This document shows, in pieces, positions 11,380 to 22,607 of a stretch of DNA of 64,000 nucleotides. The position numbers and the translations under genes were made by a program. Position 1 is the stretch's first letter. Each line of letters opens with the position of its first letter. Source of the DNA: Bryoerythrophyllum caledonicum (taxonomy: Eukaryota > Streptophyta > Bryopsida > Pottiales > Pottiaceae); contig OZ020520.1 in assembly GCA_963971425.1 (NCBI GenBank), forward strand, positions 9,156,553 through 9,220,552, written 5' to 3'. The notes under the pieces are model-generated. The model was not told the DNA's origin. It was given only the letters and a program-made list of their open reading frames with translations, and searched no databases.

Positions 11380-11967
11380 CTCAGAGGCCGGGTAAGTCTT
11401 ACCTCCAGTTGTGCTAGTCCAGTGGCTGCAGCACAGATGGCTGCACGGGTCCTGGTGGCAGGGGCTCCTCCATGTCTCTGCCTCTAGCGCTTGGGCGGTG
11501 GTAACGCCTCCTCCTCCGACTGCGATGCACTGCTACCTCCTTCAGATCCTGGCTCAGGCTCCGACTCGGTCCCCTCGAACTTCTTCAACATGAACTGGGT
11601 CCCATACGCGATGTCCTACTTAGGGGTGGTCTCCTTGAAGTGATGATAGAGATGGATCAAGAAGGGGCGATGGGAAGGGGTAGTGGGTTCCTCCTCGAGG
11701 TAGTGGATTCCTCCGCATCTCCTGTATGGTGGATTCAACACAAAAGCTCCAACAAAAATCGAGGGAAGGGCAACCCATGCGTGGTAGGTCCTCCTTAAGC
11801 TCCGTGAGCTTAAGGGGATCCTTGGGGATGGCCGAGCAAATAGCCATGTGTGAGGAGGAACCGGTTGCCATTTCTCTCTTCTTTTCTTGTTCAGTGGCTC
11901 CCTCCCGGGTTCCGCCTTTCGCCTGCCCGCCTATGATGGTAAGCTCTCGGGAGTTCTGCTCTCCTTT
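11380..11967 (-). other. Decayed coding-like stretch upstream of the accessory ORF
   Basis: Minus-strand reading gives pieces such as AICSAIPKDPLKLTELKED and IAYGTQFMLKKFEGTESE, in the style of plant-transposon accessory proteins. Near 11918-11964 is a block (GTTCCGCCTTTCGCCTG...CTCTCC) that recurs imperfectly at about 22632-22690 on the far side of R1, so R1 landed inside or beside a short tandem repeat. Confidence 0.4.
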
Positions 11968-14733
11968 TGTGAGTGGCCAAAGTGGGCCCTCACTCTTTTT
12001 TCTTTGTTTTTTTCGAGTTTTTGATAGTATTGACCCAATTTTAGTTAAAGTAGTAGTCAATCCATCTACTAGAGTCAAATTCCTAGAGTAATAAACTTAG
12101 TGCCATGATGTCACACTACGGTTCGTAGTTTTCCTCTTCCCTACTAATATGCTTGAAAGTGTAGTGGAAGTGGAGTGGGAATGAAGAGAAAGATAAAAAA
12201 GGGAAAAAAAAAGGTCCTTGGAAAATGACTAAAAATTGAGAAATGGGACAAAAATTATGGAAAAAATTGAGAGAGTGTCTCCTAGCAGGTAGAAGTAGTG
12301 GTAAAATTTCTAGAAATTTCCGAGTTGAATTACTATTTAATTCTAGGGGTTGACTAGTTAGTCGACGGGTTGACCACTCGGAAAAAATACTTAATGAACT
12401 CCAAAAATGCTAGGAAAATTTGTGTAGACTAATTAGGGTGCTAGGAGTCCAGCTATGTGGTTAGTTTTTGAAGTTATAAGTAAATTGCAAATCATCAGTA
12501 GATAGTAGTAGATCTAGGGTAATGGTCGTTAAAAGATCAAAAGGAAAAGAAAAAAAGGGGAAGAAAAGAAAAGAAGGTGGTTGGGTGTGCTTCCCCATGC
12601 ACATGCCACATGACAATTCTTGCCACCATGGAATTAATTTTAGGGAGGCTTGTCAGGAGCAAAGCGGCGAGTTAATGCTAGTAATAAACTAAAAACATGC
12701 AAAAACGGCTGTAAGTGGCCAATCCTGCACTTCTGTGAGAGGTCATGGGCTGCCTCATTTAAACTAAGCCAGTCTTGTCGGGGAAGAAAAACGAGAAAGA
12801 CCAAAAGAAAAAGAAAAAAAAAGAAAAAAAAGGACAACCAGCCAGGCTGAGTCGCTGGCGAGAGAGCTGGGGTCACGGGATTTTCGGGGGGCCGTTTTTG
12901 GAGCGAGGAGGAGCTCCTGCGAGCAGGAGAGAGGGCTGGAGCTCTCGTTTTTCTTTGGGTTGGATTTGTTTTGTTTGGTGGTTGGTGGTGTGTGCGCCCT
13001 GGGCGCGAGGGAGAGCTGGCCTCTCTGTTTTTTTTTTCTTTCTTGGAAGAGCTCTGTGGGGAGAGGCGCGCTCTGAGCGCGTGAAGGAGGTCTCGTGTTC
13101 GGGGAGCTGGAGGAGGAGCTCCGGCGCGAGAGAAGAGCTGGACTCTTCTGTTGTTTTTCTTCTTCGTTTTTCCTGTGCGAGGCTCCTGTGCGAGGAGAGT
13201 CTCTCGTCTTTGTGGTGAGCGCACCGGCTGCGCGCGAGGAGGGTCTGCGCCTGCCTGCGCGAGGATGTCTCGTGTTCGGGGAGCTGGAGGGTGAGCTCCG
13301 GCGCGAGAGAAGAGCTGGACTCTTCTGTTTTTGTGTGTGTGCGCGGGGATCGGAGCTGGGGCTTGCACGAGCTGGGCTCTGTTCCGGAAGGCTGCTCGGC
13401 GAGGGGCGCACCTGTGCGCGCAAGGGTCCGTGATTGTGATCACGAGGTCTGGCTCTGAGCACGGGAGAGAGAGCCGTGTTTTCTTTTTTTTGTGGTTTTG
13501 AGAGAGCGCGCTGGAGTGCTCCTGCGGTGGGAGCTTCGGTGTGGAGGCGCTGTTGAAGGTCGGCGTTGGTGATCGTGGAGCCGTGTGTGCGCGCGGTGGT
13601 GTGAAGGTGCCGCGAGCTGAGAAGACTCGAGCTGGAGGGTCCAGGCGAGAAGAGGCTGCGGCGCTCGGACCAGGGAGTATTTCCTGGGTGAAGCTACCTT
13701 CCCTAATTCCTACCTGCATGCGGTCGTTGCGGTTTCCTTCTTGTGTTGATTGAATTTGTGGGATCTCTAAACTTGTGCGGAAGCGCTGGAGGATTTTTTT
13801 TGACATTAGGGTTCCAAAACTTGGTGATGATTGCTCGCTGGCCGATGCAAGAATGCTGATGCTTGTAAGTTGGTGCTTGCTGGAATCGTTGAGAATTTGG
13901 TGAATGGTGTTCCCAATTGAATGATGTGTGAGCTCATGAGGAAGCTGTGAATACTTGTTGTGGTTGTTGGGTCGCCGCTGTCCGTCTGTATGTGGCAGTC
14001 CTCAAGGTCTGGTTGGACATTCTGAGGAGTCCATCGTCAAGAGCACGAAAAACTAATAAGATTAGAAGTTGAAAACGCTCAATTCGGAGTTAATCCTAGG
14101 AAGTTAAGATGTTTTAAAAAAAAAAAAAAAAACAAAACCTGGGACTCACAGGGACTGTCTGCTGCGACTGCTGGTGGAGGCCGGTATCAATCTCAAATTA
14201 GGTATTTAGTGTTTTAACCAAGTTGGAATTGAGCTGGTGATCATTTTAAGAGGAAATTTTTTGGTATTCGGAGTCCCGAATCAATAGATAAAGGCTGCCG
14301 AAGTTGCTGCTCCAACCAGGGTCTGGATCAGGCCTGATCAGCTGACCTAAACTAAAAAAAAATAAAAAAATAATAATAATAATAATAAAACAACAAAAAA
14401 TTAAAATAAATAAATAAATAAAGAATAAGTAATAATAATCATAATAACTAATAGCCATAATAATTAGATAACAATTAATTAATTAACTATTCATACCTAT
14501 CTAATTTATCCAGAGTTAAGCCTTTAAATACCAAGGAGGGTTAATCGAGTTCACTTAACTGGATTAAGATAATAGTACTATTGATTTCTAAATATATAAA
14601 TGGATATGCCAAGATCCAAATCCAGTAGAAATTAGGGTTTACAGTTAAGCATAAGGAATGGTAAGTGGTGTAACAATAGGACCTCGTAGGTTTAAAAATG
14701 GATTCTCTTAGGGGGTTTATTTTTGGGTTTACA
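11968..14733 (+). repeat. R1 5' LTR (2766 bp)
   Basis: Starts TGTGAGTGGCC and ends GGGTTTACA. The first ~26 bases form an imperfect hairpin (GTGAGTGGCC against GGGCCCTCAC). The middle (~12850-13680) is GC-rich with GAGCTCC/CGCGAG-type repeats. Relative to the 3' LTR it holds an extra ~178-bp unit bounded by the repeated phrase TCTCGTGTTCGGGGAGCTGG. An A-run near 14117 and an (AAT)n/(AAAT)n stretch near 14360-14425 are also present. A long antisense frame here is judged a composition effect. Confidence 0.95.
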
Positions 14734-15784
14734 TTTGGTGCGTCCGCCGGGAGGAGCTTTTGTTTGGTTCAGTGCTTGGAAGGTGTTTGTCTTACTGCTG
14801 GATTGCTAAATTTAGGGTTTCTAGGGTTCTGAATGGTCTATTTCTGACCTAAACCGTGAATGGAGTGGTTTTTGCCACATATGGGGAGTGGAGTGCGCTA
14901 TTGCTTGAGGTAAGTTGCTGAACTACTTTTGTGCATATATCCTTGTATGAAGTGTTTTGTCCAAGTTGTAATGGAGGTGGGGAGTTAGAAGGGTGTGTGG
15001 AATTCCCGACCTCCTAACACAAGCACATTGTGTTAGGCGGACCACCTTCTAACTCTTGTGCTTTGGTTGAGTTAGGGGGCTTAGGGGTGAAAGGTTGAGG
15101 CCCTCCCACGATTGCTTGAAAGTAATCAGTGAGCTTCTAAGCCAAAGAGGGAAGGTGCATGTGCCCGGGCATGGGACAAGGGCGCCCTTCCCTTCCCCCC
15201 CGAACTTGATCTACCACCAAGGTAAGAGCAACTTGCGTGCTATCAATAGCCTTGGTTGTTGAATGGGATGAATGTTGCATACATGGAATGATATGCATGT
15301 TGAAGGGGTCGTGAGGAAGGAGCACGGCATAAGGTGAGTACACGAACCTTCCTCACTACACCAAACCCTACACTAGGCACTTAGATTCGCTTAGGGATCG
15401 AACAGGGATGGTGAAATTGCAGCCAGGTACGTTCTCCCCTTCTTAATGAACAAATTGTGATGAACCAATGAAGGATTTTTCGTACATGTTGGTGTCGTTT
15501 CTCTTAAGTTGGTGATGCCATCCCTTGGAGAGAATTTGGGGATACTTTGATACCGAGGAGAAACCTCCAAGTAGGTGGTCAGCCCAACTTAGAGTCTGTA
15601 TCGTATGGGGCATAGTGGGTGTACCTCGTCCGGAGGTTAGCCCCACATGTAACCTTCTGTTTTGTTTACTTCCCAGCATGGGGGAGTTTGGGAGAAACTT
15701 GGAATCATTGTAAGTCAATTATTGGTGTTTACGAAATGTCTTCACATAGGTCTAGAAAACTAAGAACGGCAACTTAATCGTTAG
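14734..15784 (+). other. R1 primer-binding-like site and leader
   Basis: Directly after the LTR comes TTTGGTGCGTCCGCCGGGAG, which resembles (about 12 of 19 positions) the TTGGCGCCGCTTCCGGGGA-type site seen in A at 41211-41229. That type is commonly ascribed to a tRNA primer in plant Ty3/gypsy elements. The remaining ~1 kb is a leader with only short frames and no clear motif. Confidence 0.6.
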
Positions 15785-18700
15785 ATGAGCCCTGTGACTC
15801 GATCTGGAAGATGTTATAGACCGCTTCCCCTTCCCCTAATTTCTACTACTCCAACTTCATTTCCCAATCCTGAGACATTAGAAGGAGGTCCTAGTACAAG
15901 AACCAACTCGGGAGGCCCAAAAGACCGTACAACCGTTGAGGAATCAAGCTTTAGGTCTTCCTCCTCTCCTCACTCTTCCCCTCTTCCTAGTCCTGGTGAC
16001 ATGGAAGATCCAATTGTCAACCCACCCCTAAACCCCTTGGTTCAACCAAGGGGTTTGCCTATTGTAGTTCCTGAAGGGCTTCAAGCTGCCCCTATGCCCC
16101 CAAATCTTCCTAGTTTCAAGGGAACTAGGGATGAGGATCCCTCGATGCATGTGGAGCGGTTTATAGAGTTATTGACTACGTGTTTGATAACCGACAACCG
16201 TTACTACTTGGTGTGGTTTCCAACCACACTCAAGGAATCGGCTTACGAATGGTACCGCAATCATGCGGCATCCACCTTCCGTGATTGGGATGGCCTCATG
16301 AGGTCATTCTTGGAACAATACAGACCCGAAGTAGGCCAGAGTGCAGCCTTGACAGCCTTGGCAAGCTTTAGACAAGGGAAGGATGAGGATATTTCATCCT
16401 ACATCCGTAGGTTTGAACAAGTTGTCACCCGGTTCGTGGGTGATTTGCTCACGGATGATACCTTGAGACACTTTTTCCTTCAGGGGTTTTATCTAGAGAA
16501 AACGATACGGGAAATCCTCCAGACAAGGCCCACCACCTTAGAGGAAGCTAAGGAGGCAGCTAGGACCGTGGCAGCGGTGGCAACAGAACACGAGAAACTA
16601 TGGAGGAAGGAGAATGAGAGCATTCCTAGCTTTATTCCCATCCATGCCCGGGAGAAGTCAGACTCAGTTGAACCTCCACCTGGCCCAACAGTGTATTCTC
16701 CACCTGTGGTGAATACTATTCCTCTTAATGTCAGGCCCCCCGTTCCTCTACCCGCTCTTACATATGGACCCACTTGGCGTCACGAGATGAAGAAGGAGAT
16801 CCACGACGCTCAGCAAGGGTTCCAAGACCAACTCCAACAACAATTGAGGGCAATGACAGATCAGATGGCTCTTCTACTCAGGAACCAGAACCCTAATGCC
16901 CCACCTCCTCAGATAGAGTCAGGTAGGCATTCTTCTGGTATGTGGTGCACTTCATGCGGCGAGAATGGTCACACCATGCAGTTTTGTACCACCTTCCCAC
17001 ACCATTCAAACGTCTATCAACCCCCACACCGGAATCAACCACCTAACCGTGGTCAAGGTCTGAGGTCCCAGCCTCGTTGGGAGATCTGCCAATCCTGTGG
17101 AAGAAGACATCCACCTGGGAGTTGTTGGTTGGAAAATGGGGTAGTGTGTGGGAATTGCGGTGGTAATCATCCCACAATTAGATGTAGGGAGAAGGACAAA
17201 GTCATTCCTATGAGGCCAATGAGAGGGAATTTTGCCCAACAAGCCATGGATAACCAGAGAGGGGCTCGAAACTCTTCGAATGACAATAGTCTCCATCCTC
17301 CCAACATGTACTATGATTATAATAATCATCGTCAAAACCACCAACCTCCCCAAGGCTTACAAACCCAACACGGTTTTGTGCCTTTTGGCCAAAACCAGGC
17401 ACCTAACCAAGATGCCCGATTTGCATCTCCTTCTTCTTCATCTTCCTCTACCACCGTCACATTGACAGAACTCGGGTCTCAAGGAGCTCCTCAGAGTTCT
17501 ACCTCTTCTCAATCCCATTTTGTATCGCATGAACCTGTCATTCCACATCAAGTGGCTCACCTTTCACTTCCCGTAAATGCGGTATTGACACGAGCCCAAA
17601 AGGCCAACCAACCCTTCGTAGCTCAGGAATCAGATGCTAGCTTCGAGGATTCACCACACTTATCAGAACTTAATGATGTAGTTCATGAAGCCTTGAAGTC
17701 CACAAAGGAGGCCAACCAGAAGGTGCCTCCGGTAAATCCGTTGATGTTAGATTCCACCCCTTCTGAAGGAGGTGAAAAACCCCAGAATCCCCACACACCC
17801 GAGCCAACCTGGGAGGGTCCAACAATTCCCATTCAAGAAATGGGGATTAAAAACCCTTCATCCACCCCCACGTTTAGACCGTATGATCTTTGGGAGGACT
17901 TGAATAGGTTGAATGCCAACATTACCATTGCCCAACTCATCCACTTGGCTCCCTTGGTACGAAAGGAATTGAAGAAGAAGATTCCCCTAGCCAAAAGGGT
18001 AAAGGTCAAGGCCAATTTAGCTGCTAGAATGAGCTCTTCTAGGAAGCCTTCTAAAGAAGCATTTGAGGTTCGTGCGGTAGAAATTGAGGCCACTATAGTG
18101 GATAAGGTGTTGCCTAAAGTATTGGTGGATGGTGGTAGTGGTGTGAACATCATGCCTCTTCACACCATGGAACAATTAGGGCTAGAGATCACAGAGCCCT
18201 CACCTTATGTGATCAACATGGCCAACCAGATTCCAGAAGCACCAATAGGCCAAATTTCTGGGTGTAAGATGAACACAGGAGGGGAGGACTACACGATCAC
18301 CTTCCAAGTGCTTCGAATGCACTCGAACAAAAATTCCTTTCCCTTGCTTCTAGGGAGACCGTGGTTGAGGGCAGCCAATGCTAAGGTAGATTGGAGTGGC
18401 GAAAAACCTCACATCACCTATGGTGTGGGGTCGAATCTAACCAAGGTTTATATTCAACCTAGCTTCCCTAAGACCTTAGGATCTTCTAGCTCATCATCGG
18501 AGGATGAAGACCACGTGCCCCGCGGTGCTAGGAAGACAATCAAGGGGGTCAAGTTCGCGCTTCCAAAAGTAACAAAAACCACCACTCCTCCCTCATTGAG
18601 TTGCTTGGGGCCTAGTCTATACGAATGGGAAGATGATGGAGAATTCTCTACTTGGTTGGCTGAGCACCCGCACACTGAGTCTGACCGATCCATGGATACG

Positions 18701-19381
18701 TTTTTCATGGAAGAACTTAGTGGTGATCCTCTCAAGGACATTGACTTAGCCATTCTCGTAGATGACCTACGTTACGAGGATGTTTGTGGTGTCACCTTAG
18801 ATGGCACACAATTGTCCAATGTAGATCCTATCTTGGATGAAGAAGCCCTCATTTCTCCGTTGCACTTCAAATCCACTTCATCAGGAATACAAGTGGGAAG
18901 TGATCTACCCATCTATCCACCAATCCCCCATGACTGGTACAAGGTGACCACCCAAGCCACTCCGTTTTCATTAGTCTATGGTGTAGAGGCTGTACTCCCC
19001 ATAGAGTTTGAAGTGCCATCACTTCGAATAGCGATAAACACTCGATTGACCACCAAGCAGTCCCTGATCCATCGATTGGAACGGTTGGAGAAATTGGATG
19101 AGGATCGTAGACTGAGCGCACAACACATTGAGGTTGTCCAGAGGCGCCGGAAAATTGCGTTTGATAAACGCCACAAGAAGCGGACATTGTCGCCAGGGAT
19201 GTTGGTTTTGCTTCAAGATGCGAGAAGGCTAGAATTCCCTGGGAAGTTTGATGCGTTGTGGTTGGGCCCCTATCTCGTTACCAAGGTGTTTCCCAACAAC
19301 TCGGTCCAACTCGAAACCCTGAATGGTGAATCATTTCCAACGCGCACGGCTGGGAGTCGTTGCAAGGAATACCGGACATGA
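15785..19381 (+). CDS. R1 gag-protease ORF with integrase-tail-like C-terminus
   Basis: One 1198-codon frame from ATG 15785. After a Ser/Pro-rich start, residues ~110-240 match the retrotransposon gag domain (HVERFIELLTTC, YEWYRNH, FLQGF). Around residue 388 there is a CX2CX4HX4C knuckle (CTSCGENGHTMQFC), followed by two shorter CX2CX3HX4C knuckles (CQSCGRRHPPGSC, CGNCGGNHPTIRC). The protease-like active site VLVDGGSGVNIMP lies near residue 780. The last ~140 residues resemble the end of an integrase (SLVYGVEAVLPIEFE, LSPGMLVLLQDARRLEFPGK). The same gag and tail occur in F. The frame is open throughout, which with the near-identical LTRs suggests recent selection or activity. Confidence 0.85.
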   Translation: MSPVTRSGRCYRPLPLPLISTTPTSFPNPETLEGGPSTRTNSGGPKDRTTVEESSFRSSSSPHSSPLPSPGDMEDPIVNPPLNPLVQPRGLPIVVPEGLQAAPMPPNLPSFKGTRDEDPSMHVERFIELLTTCLITDNRYYLVWFPTTLKESAYEWYRNHAASTFRDWDGLMRSFLEQYRPEVGQSAALTALASFRQGKDEDISSYIRRFEQVVTRFVGDLLTDDTLRHFFLQGFYLEKTIREILQTRPTTLEEAKEAARTVAAVATEHEKLWRKENESIPSFIPIHAREKSDSVEPPPGPTVYSPPVVNTIPLNVRPPVPLPALTYGPTWRHEMKKEIHDAQQGFQDQLQQQLRAMTDQMALLLRNQNPNAPPPQIESGRHSSGMWCTSCGENGHTMQFCTTFPHHSNVYQPPHRNQPPNRGQGLRSQPRWEICQSCGRRHPPGSCWLENGVVCGNCGGNHPTIRCREKDKVIPMRPMRGNFAQQAMDNQRGARNSSNDNSLHPPNMYYDYNNHRQNHQPPQGLQTQHGFVPFGQNQAPNQDARFASPSSSSSSTTVTLTELGSQGAPQSSTSSQSHFVSHEPVIPHQVAHLSLPVNAVLTRAQKANQPFVAQESDASFEDSPHLSELNDVVHEALKSTKEANQKVPPVNPLMLDSTPSEGGEKPQNPHTPEPTWEGPTIPIQEMGIKNPSSTPTFRPYDLWEDLNRLNANITIAQLIHLAPLVRKELKKKIPLAKRVKVKANLAARMSSSRKPSKEAFEVRAVEIEATIVDKVLPKVLVDGGSGVNIMPLHTMEQLGLEITEPSPYVINMANQIPEAPIGQISGCKMNTGGEDYTITFQVLRMHSNKNSFPLLLGRPWLRAANAKVDWSGEKPHITYGVGSNLTKVYIQPSFPKTLGSSSSSSEDEDHVPRGARKTIKGVKFALPKVTKTTTPPSLSCLGPSLYEWEDDGEFSTWLAEHPHTESDRSMDTFFMEELSGDPLKDIDLAILVDDLRYEDVCGVTLDGTQLSNVDPILDEEALISPLHFKSTSSGIQVGSDLPIYPPIPHDWYKVTTQATPFSLVYGVEAVLPIEFEVPSLRIAINTRLTTKQSLIHRLERLEKLDEDRRLSAQHIEVVQRRRKIAFDKRHKKRTLSPGMLVLLQDARRLEFPGKFDALWLGPYLVTKVFPNNSVQLETLNGESFPTRTAGSRCKEYRT

Positions 19382-20019
19382 TAGAGTGGATTCACTATCA
19401 CTAGCCCACCTCACTTCGTGACAATTGGCCTCACAACGGGGAGGACATGACTCTTCCGATTCAACTAAGTGCCTTTTGACCACTAGTTGCAGCCGGTCAT
19501 CTCTTCTCCATGGGTCAACCATACTAGTTTCATCACTACACTAGAGACAAGTGTTTTCCTTCCTCCCAAATTTTTATCAAAAATATAGTTTTCTCTCCTT
19601 GCTTTCCTTATTTTCCAAAGAGATTGGAACTTCTATCTCTCTGTAGTCCAAGTTCACTCCGATGAAGGCGGAAGGCGGTTTTGAAATCTTTTTTGGCTGT
19701 AGATTCAACCTGGGTCCGTCCAGGGCGAATGGGTTTAACTCAAAAATTGGGACGTGCATCCACTCTGCTAATCTTTCAATTCTTTCTAGTCGAATGCCGT
19801 CTCTATTTTCCCTATTTTTCTCTCATTTTTTTCCCCTTCTCTATTGAAATTTCCTAGCTTTTCTTCAATCCCATCACTTTTGTCTAACTTCCTAGTTTTC
19901 TTCCAAATTCCATAATTGTCTTTCTACATCTCTTTATTTTTTCTCATTACCGTGTGCCGTAGTGAGCAAGAGGTCTAGGTCCACTCTCCTCTCACGAGTC
20001 GGCCCAGATGGTCGCCATG
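19382..20019 (+). other. R1 3' untranslated region without a polypurine tract
   Basis: This 638-bp region is non-coding. It includes a T-rich stretch (19790-19960) and ends CCCAGATGGTCGCCATG directly against the 3' LTR. No run of purines precedes the LTR. The same ending, with one base changed (CCCAGATGGCCGCCATG in sense), precedes the 3' LTR of F. Confidence 0.7.
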
Positions 20020-22607
20020 TGTGAGTGGCCAAAGTGGGCCCTCACTCTTTTTTCTTTGTTTTTTTCGAGTTTTTGATAGTATTGACCCAATTTTAGTTAA
20101 AGTAGTAGTCAATCCATCTACTAGAGTCAAATTCCTAGAGTAATAAACTTAGTGCCATGATGTCACACTACGGTTCGTATTTTTCCTCTTCCCTACTAAT
20201 ATGCTTGAAAGTGTAGTGGAAGTGGAGTGGGAATGAAGAGAAAGATAAAAAAGGGAAAAAAAAGGTCCTTGGAAAATGACTAAAAATTGAGAAATGGGAC
20301 AAAAATTATGGAAAAAATTGAGAGAGTGTCTCCTAGCAGGTAGAAGTAGTGGTAAAATTTCTAGAAATTTCCGAGTTGAATTACTATTTAATTCTAGGGG
20401 TTGACTAGTTAGTCGACGGGTTGACCACTCGGAAAAAATACTTAATGAACTCCAAAAATGCTAGGAAAATTTGTGTAGACTAATTAGGGTGCTAGGAGTC
20501 CAGCTATGTGGTTAGTTTTTGAAGTTATAAGTAAATTGCAAATCATCAGTAGATAGTAGTAGATCTAGGGTAATGGTCGTTAAAAGATCAAAAGGAAAAG
20601 AAAAAAAGGGGAAGAAAAGAAAAGAAGGTGGTTGGGTGTGCTTCCCCATGCACATGCCACATGACAATTCTTGCCACCATGGAATTAATTTTAGGGAGGC
20701 TTGTCAGGAGCAAAGCGGCGAGTTAATGCTAGTAATAAACTAAAAACATGCAAAAACGGCTGTAAGTGGCCAATCCTGCACTTCTGTGAGAGGTCATGGG
20801 CTGCCTCATTTAAACTAAGCCAGTCTTGTCGGGGAAGAAAAACGAGAAAGACCAAAAGAAAAAGAAAAAAAAAGAAAAAAAAGGACAACCAGCCAGGCTG
20901 AGTCGCTGGCGAGAGAGCTGGGGTCACGGGATTTTCGGGGGGCCGTTTTTGGAGCGAGGAGGAGCTCCTGCGAGCAGGAGAGAGGGCTGGAGCTCTCGTT
21001 TTTCTTTGGGTTGGATTTGTTTTGTTTGGTGGTTGGTGGTGTGTGCGCCCTGGGCGCGAGGGAGAGCTGGCCTCTCTGTTTTTTTTTTCTTTCTTGGAAG
21101 AGCTCTGTGGGGAGAGGCGCGCTCTGAGCGCGTGAAGGAGGTCTCGTGTTCGGGGAGCTGGAGGAGGAGCTCCGGCGCGAGAGAAGAGCTGGACTCTTCT
21201 GTTTTTGTGTGTGTGCGCGGGGATCGGAGCTGGGGCTTGCACGAGCTGGGCTCTGTTCCGGAAGGCTGCTCGGCGAGGGGCGCACCTGTGCGCGCAAGGG
21301 TCCGTGATTGTGATCACGAGGTCTGGCTCTGAGCACGGGAGAGAGAGCCGTGTTTTCTTTTTTTTGTGGTTTTGAGAGAGCGCGCTGGAGTGCTCCTGCG
21401 GTGGGAGCTTCGGTGTGGAGGCGCTGTTGAAGGTCGGCGTTGGTGATCGTGGAGCCGTGTGTGCGCGCGGTGGTGTGAAGGTGCCGCGAGCTGAGAAGAC
21501 TCGAGCTGGAGGGTCCAGGCGAGAAGAGGCTGCGGCGCTCGGACCAGGGAGTATTTCCTGGGTGAAGCTACCTTCCCTAATTCCTACCTGCATGCGGTCG
21601 TTGCGGTTTCCTTCTTGTGTTGATTGAATTTGTGGGATCTCTAAACTTGTGCGGAAGCGCTGGAGGATTTTTTTTGACATTAGGGTTCCAAAACTTGGTG
21701 ATGATTGCTCGCTGGCCGATGCAAGAATGCTGATGCTTGTAAGTTGGTGCTTGCTGGAATCGTTGAGAATTTGGTGAATGGTGTTCCCAATTGAATGATG
21801 TGTGAGCTCATGAGGAAGCTGTGAATACTTGTTGTGGTTGTTGGGTCGCCGCTGTCCGTCTGTATGTGGCAGTCCTCAAGGTCTGGTTGGACATTCTGAG
21901 GAGTCCATCGTCAAGAGCACGAAAAACTAATAAGATTAGAAGTTGAAAACGCTCAATTCGGAGTTAATCCTAGGAAGTTAAGATGTTTTAAAAAAAAAAA
22001 AAAAACAAAACCTGGGACTCACAGGGACTGTCTGCTGCGACTGCTGGTGGAGGCCGGTATCAATCTCAAATTAGGTATTTAGTGTTTTAACCAAGTTGGA
22101 ATTGAGCTGGTGATCATTTTAAGAGGAAATTTTTTGGTATTCGGAGTCCCGAATCAATAGATAAAGGCTGCCGAAGTTGCTGCTCCAACCAGGGTCTGGA
22201 TCAGGCCTGATCAGCTGACCTAAACTAAAAAAAAAATAAAAAAAAAATAATAATAATAATAAAACAACAAAAAATTAAAATAAATAAATAAATAAAGAAT
22301 AAGTAATAATAATCATAATAACTAATAGCCATAATAATTAGATAACAATTAATTAATTAACTATTCATACCTATCTAATTTATCCAGAGTTAAGCCTTTA
22401 AATACCAAGGAGGGTTAATCGAGTTCACTTAACTGGATTAAGATAATAGTACTATTGATTTCTAAATATATAAATGGATATGCCAAGATCCAAATCCAGT
22501 AGAAATTAGGGTTTACAGTTAAGCATAAGGAATGGTAAGTGGTGTAACAATAGGACCTCGTAGGTTTAAAAATGGATTCTCTTAGGGGGTTTATTTTTGG
22601 GCTTACA
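20020..22607 (+). repeat. R1 3' LTR (2588 bp)
   Basis: Starts TGTGAGTGGCC and ends GGGCTTACA. It is almost identical to the 5' LTR. Visible differences are one missing ~178-bp tandem unit, a few substitutions (for example in the last ten bases) and homopolymer lengths. Confidence 0.95.

Larger units (their letters stand above)
11968..22607 (+). mobile_element. R1: young non-autonomous Ty3/gypsy LTR retrotransposon
   Basis: The 10,640-bp element has long LTRs (TG...CA), and the 5-bp duplication CCTTT lies at 11963-11967 and 22608-22612. Between the LTRs are a primer-binding-like site, a ~1 kb leader, one 1198-codon open frame and a ~640-bp 3' region. The frame holds gag and protease regions and a segment like the C-terminal end of integrase; no RT, RNase H or integrase core was found. 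It therefore appears to depend on enzymes from a relative, and F (55515 onward) is of the same lineage. The LTRs differ by eye in only a handful of bases and A-run lengths plus one ~178-bp tandem-copy difference, so the insertion is recent. The element looks whole for its kind. Confidence 0.9.

Noticed and set aside
11620-12078. 152-codon minus-strand frame
   Set aside because: It runs across the R1 insertion boundary, so its first part is LTR sequence. Only the part left of 11968 can belong to the older coding-like stretch.
12640-13806. Long antisense frames in both R1 LTRs (388 and 329 codons)
   Set aside because: They lie antisense in a GC-rich, repeat-filled LTR with few stops in any frame. 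They differ in length only by the tandem-unit difference, are Arg/Pro/Ser low complexity, and have no motif.
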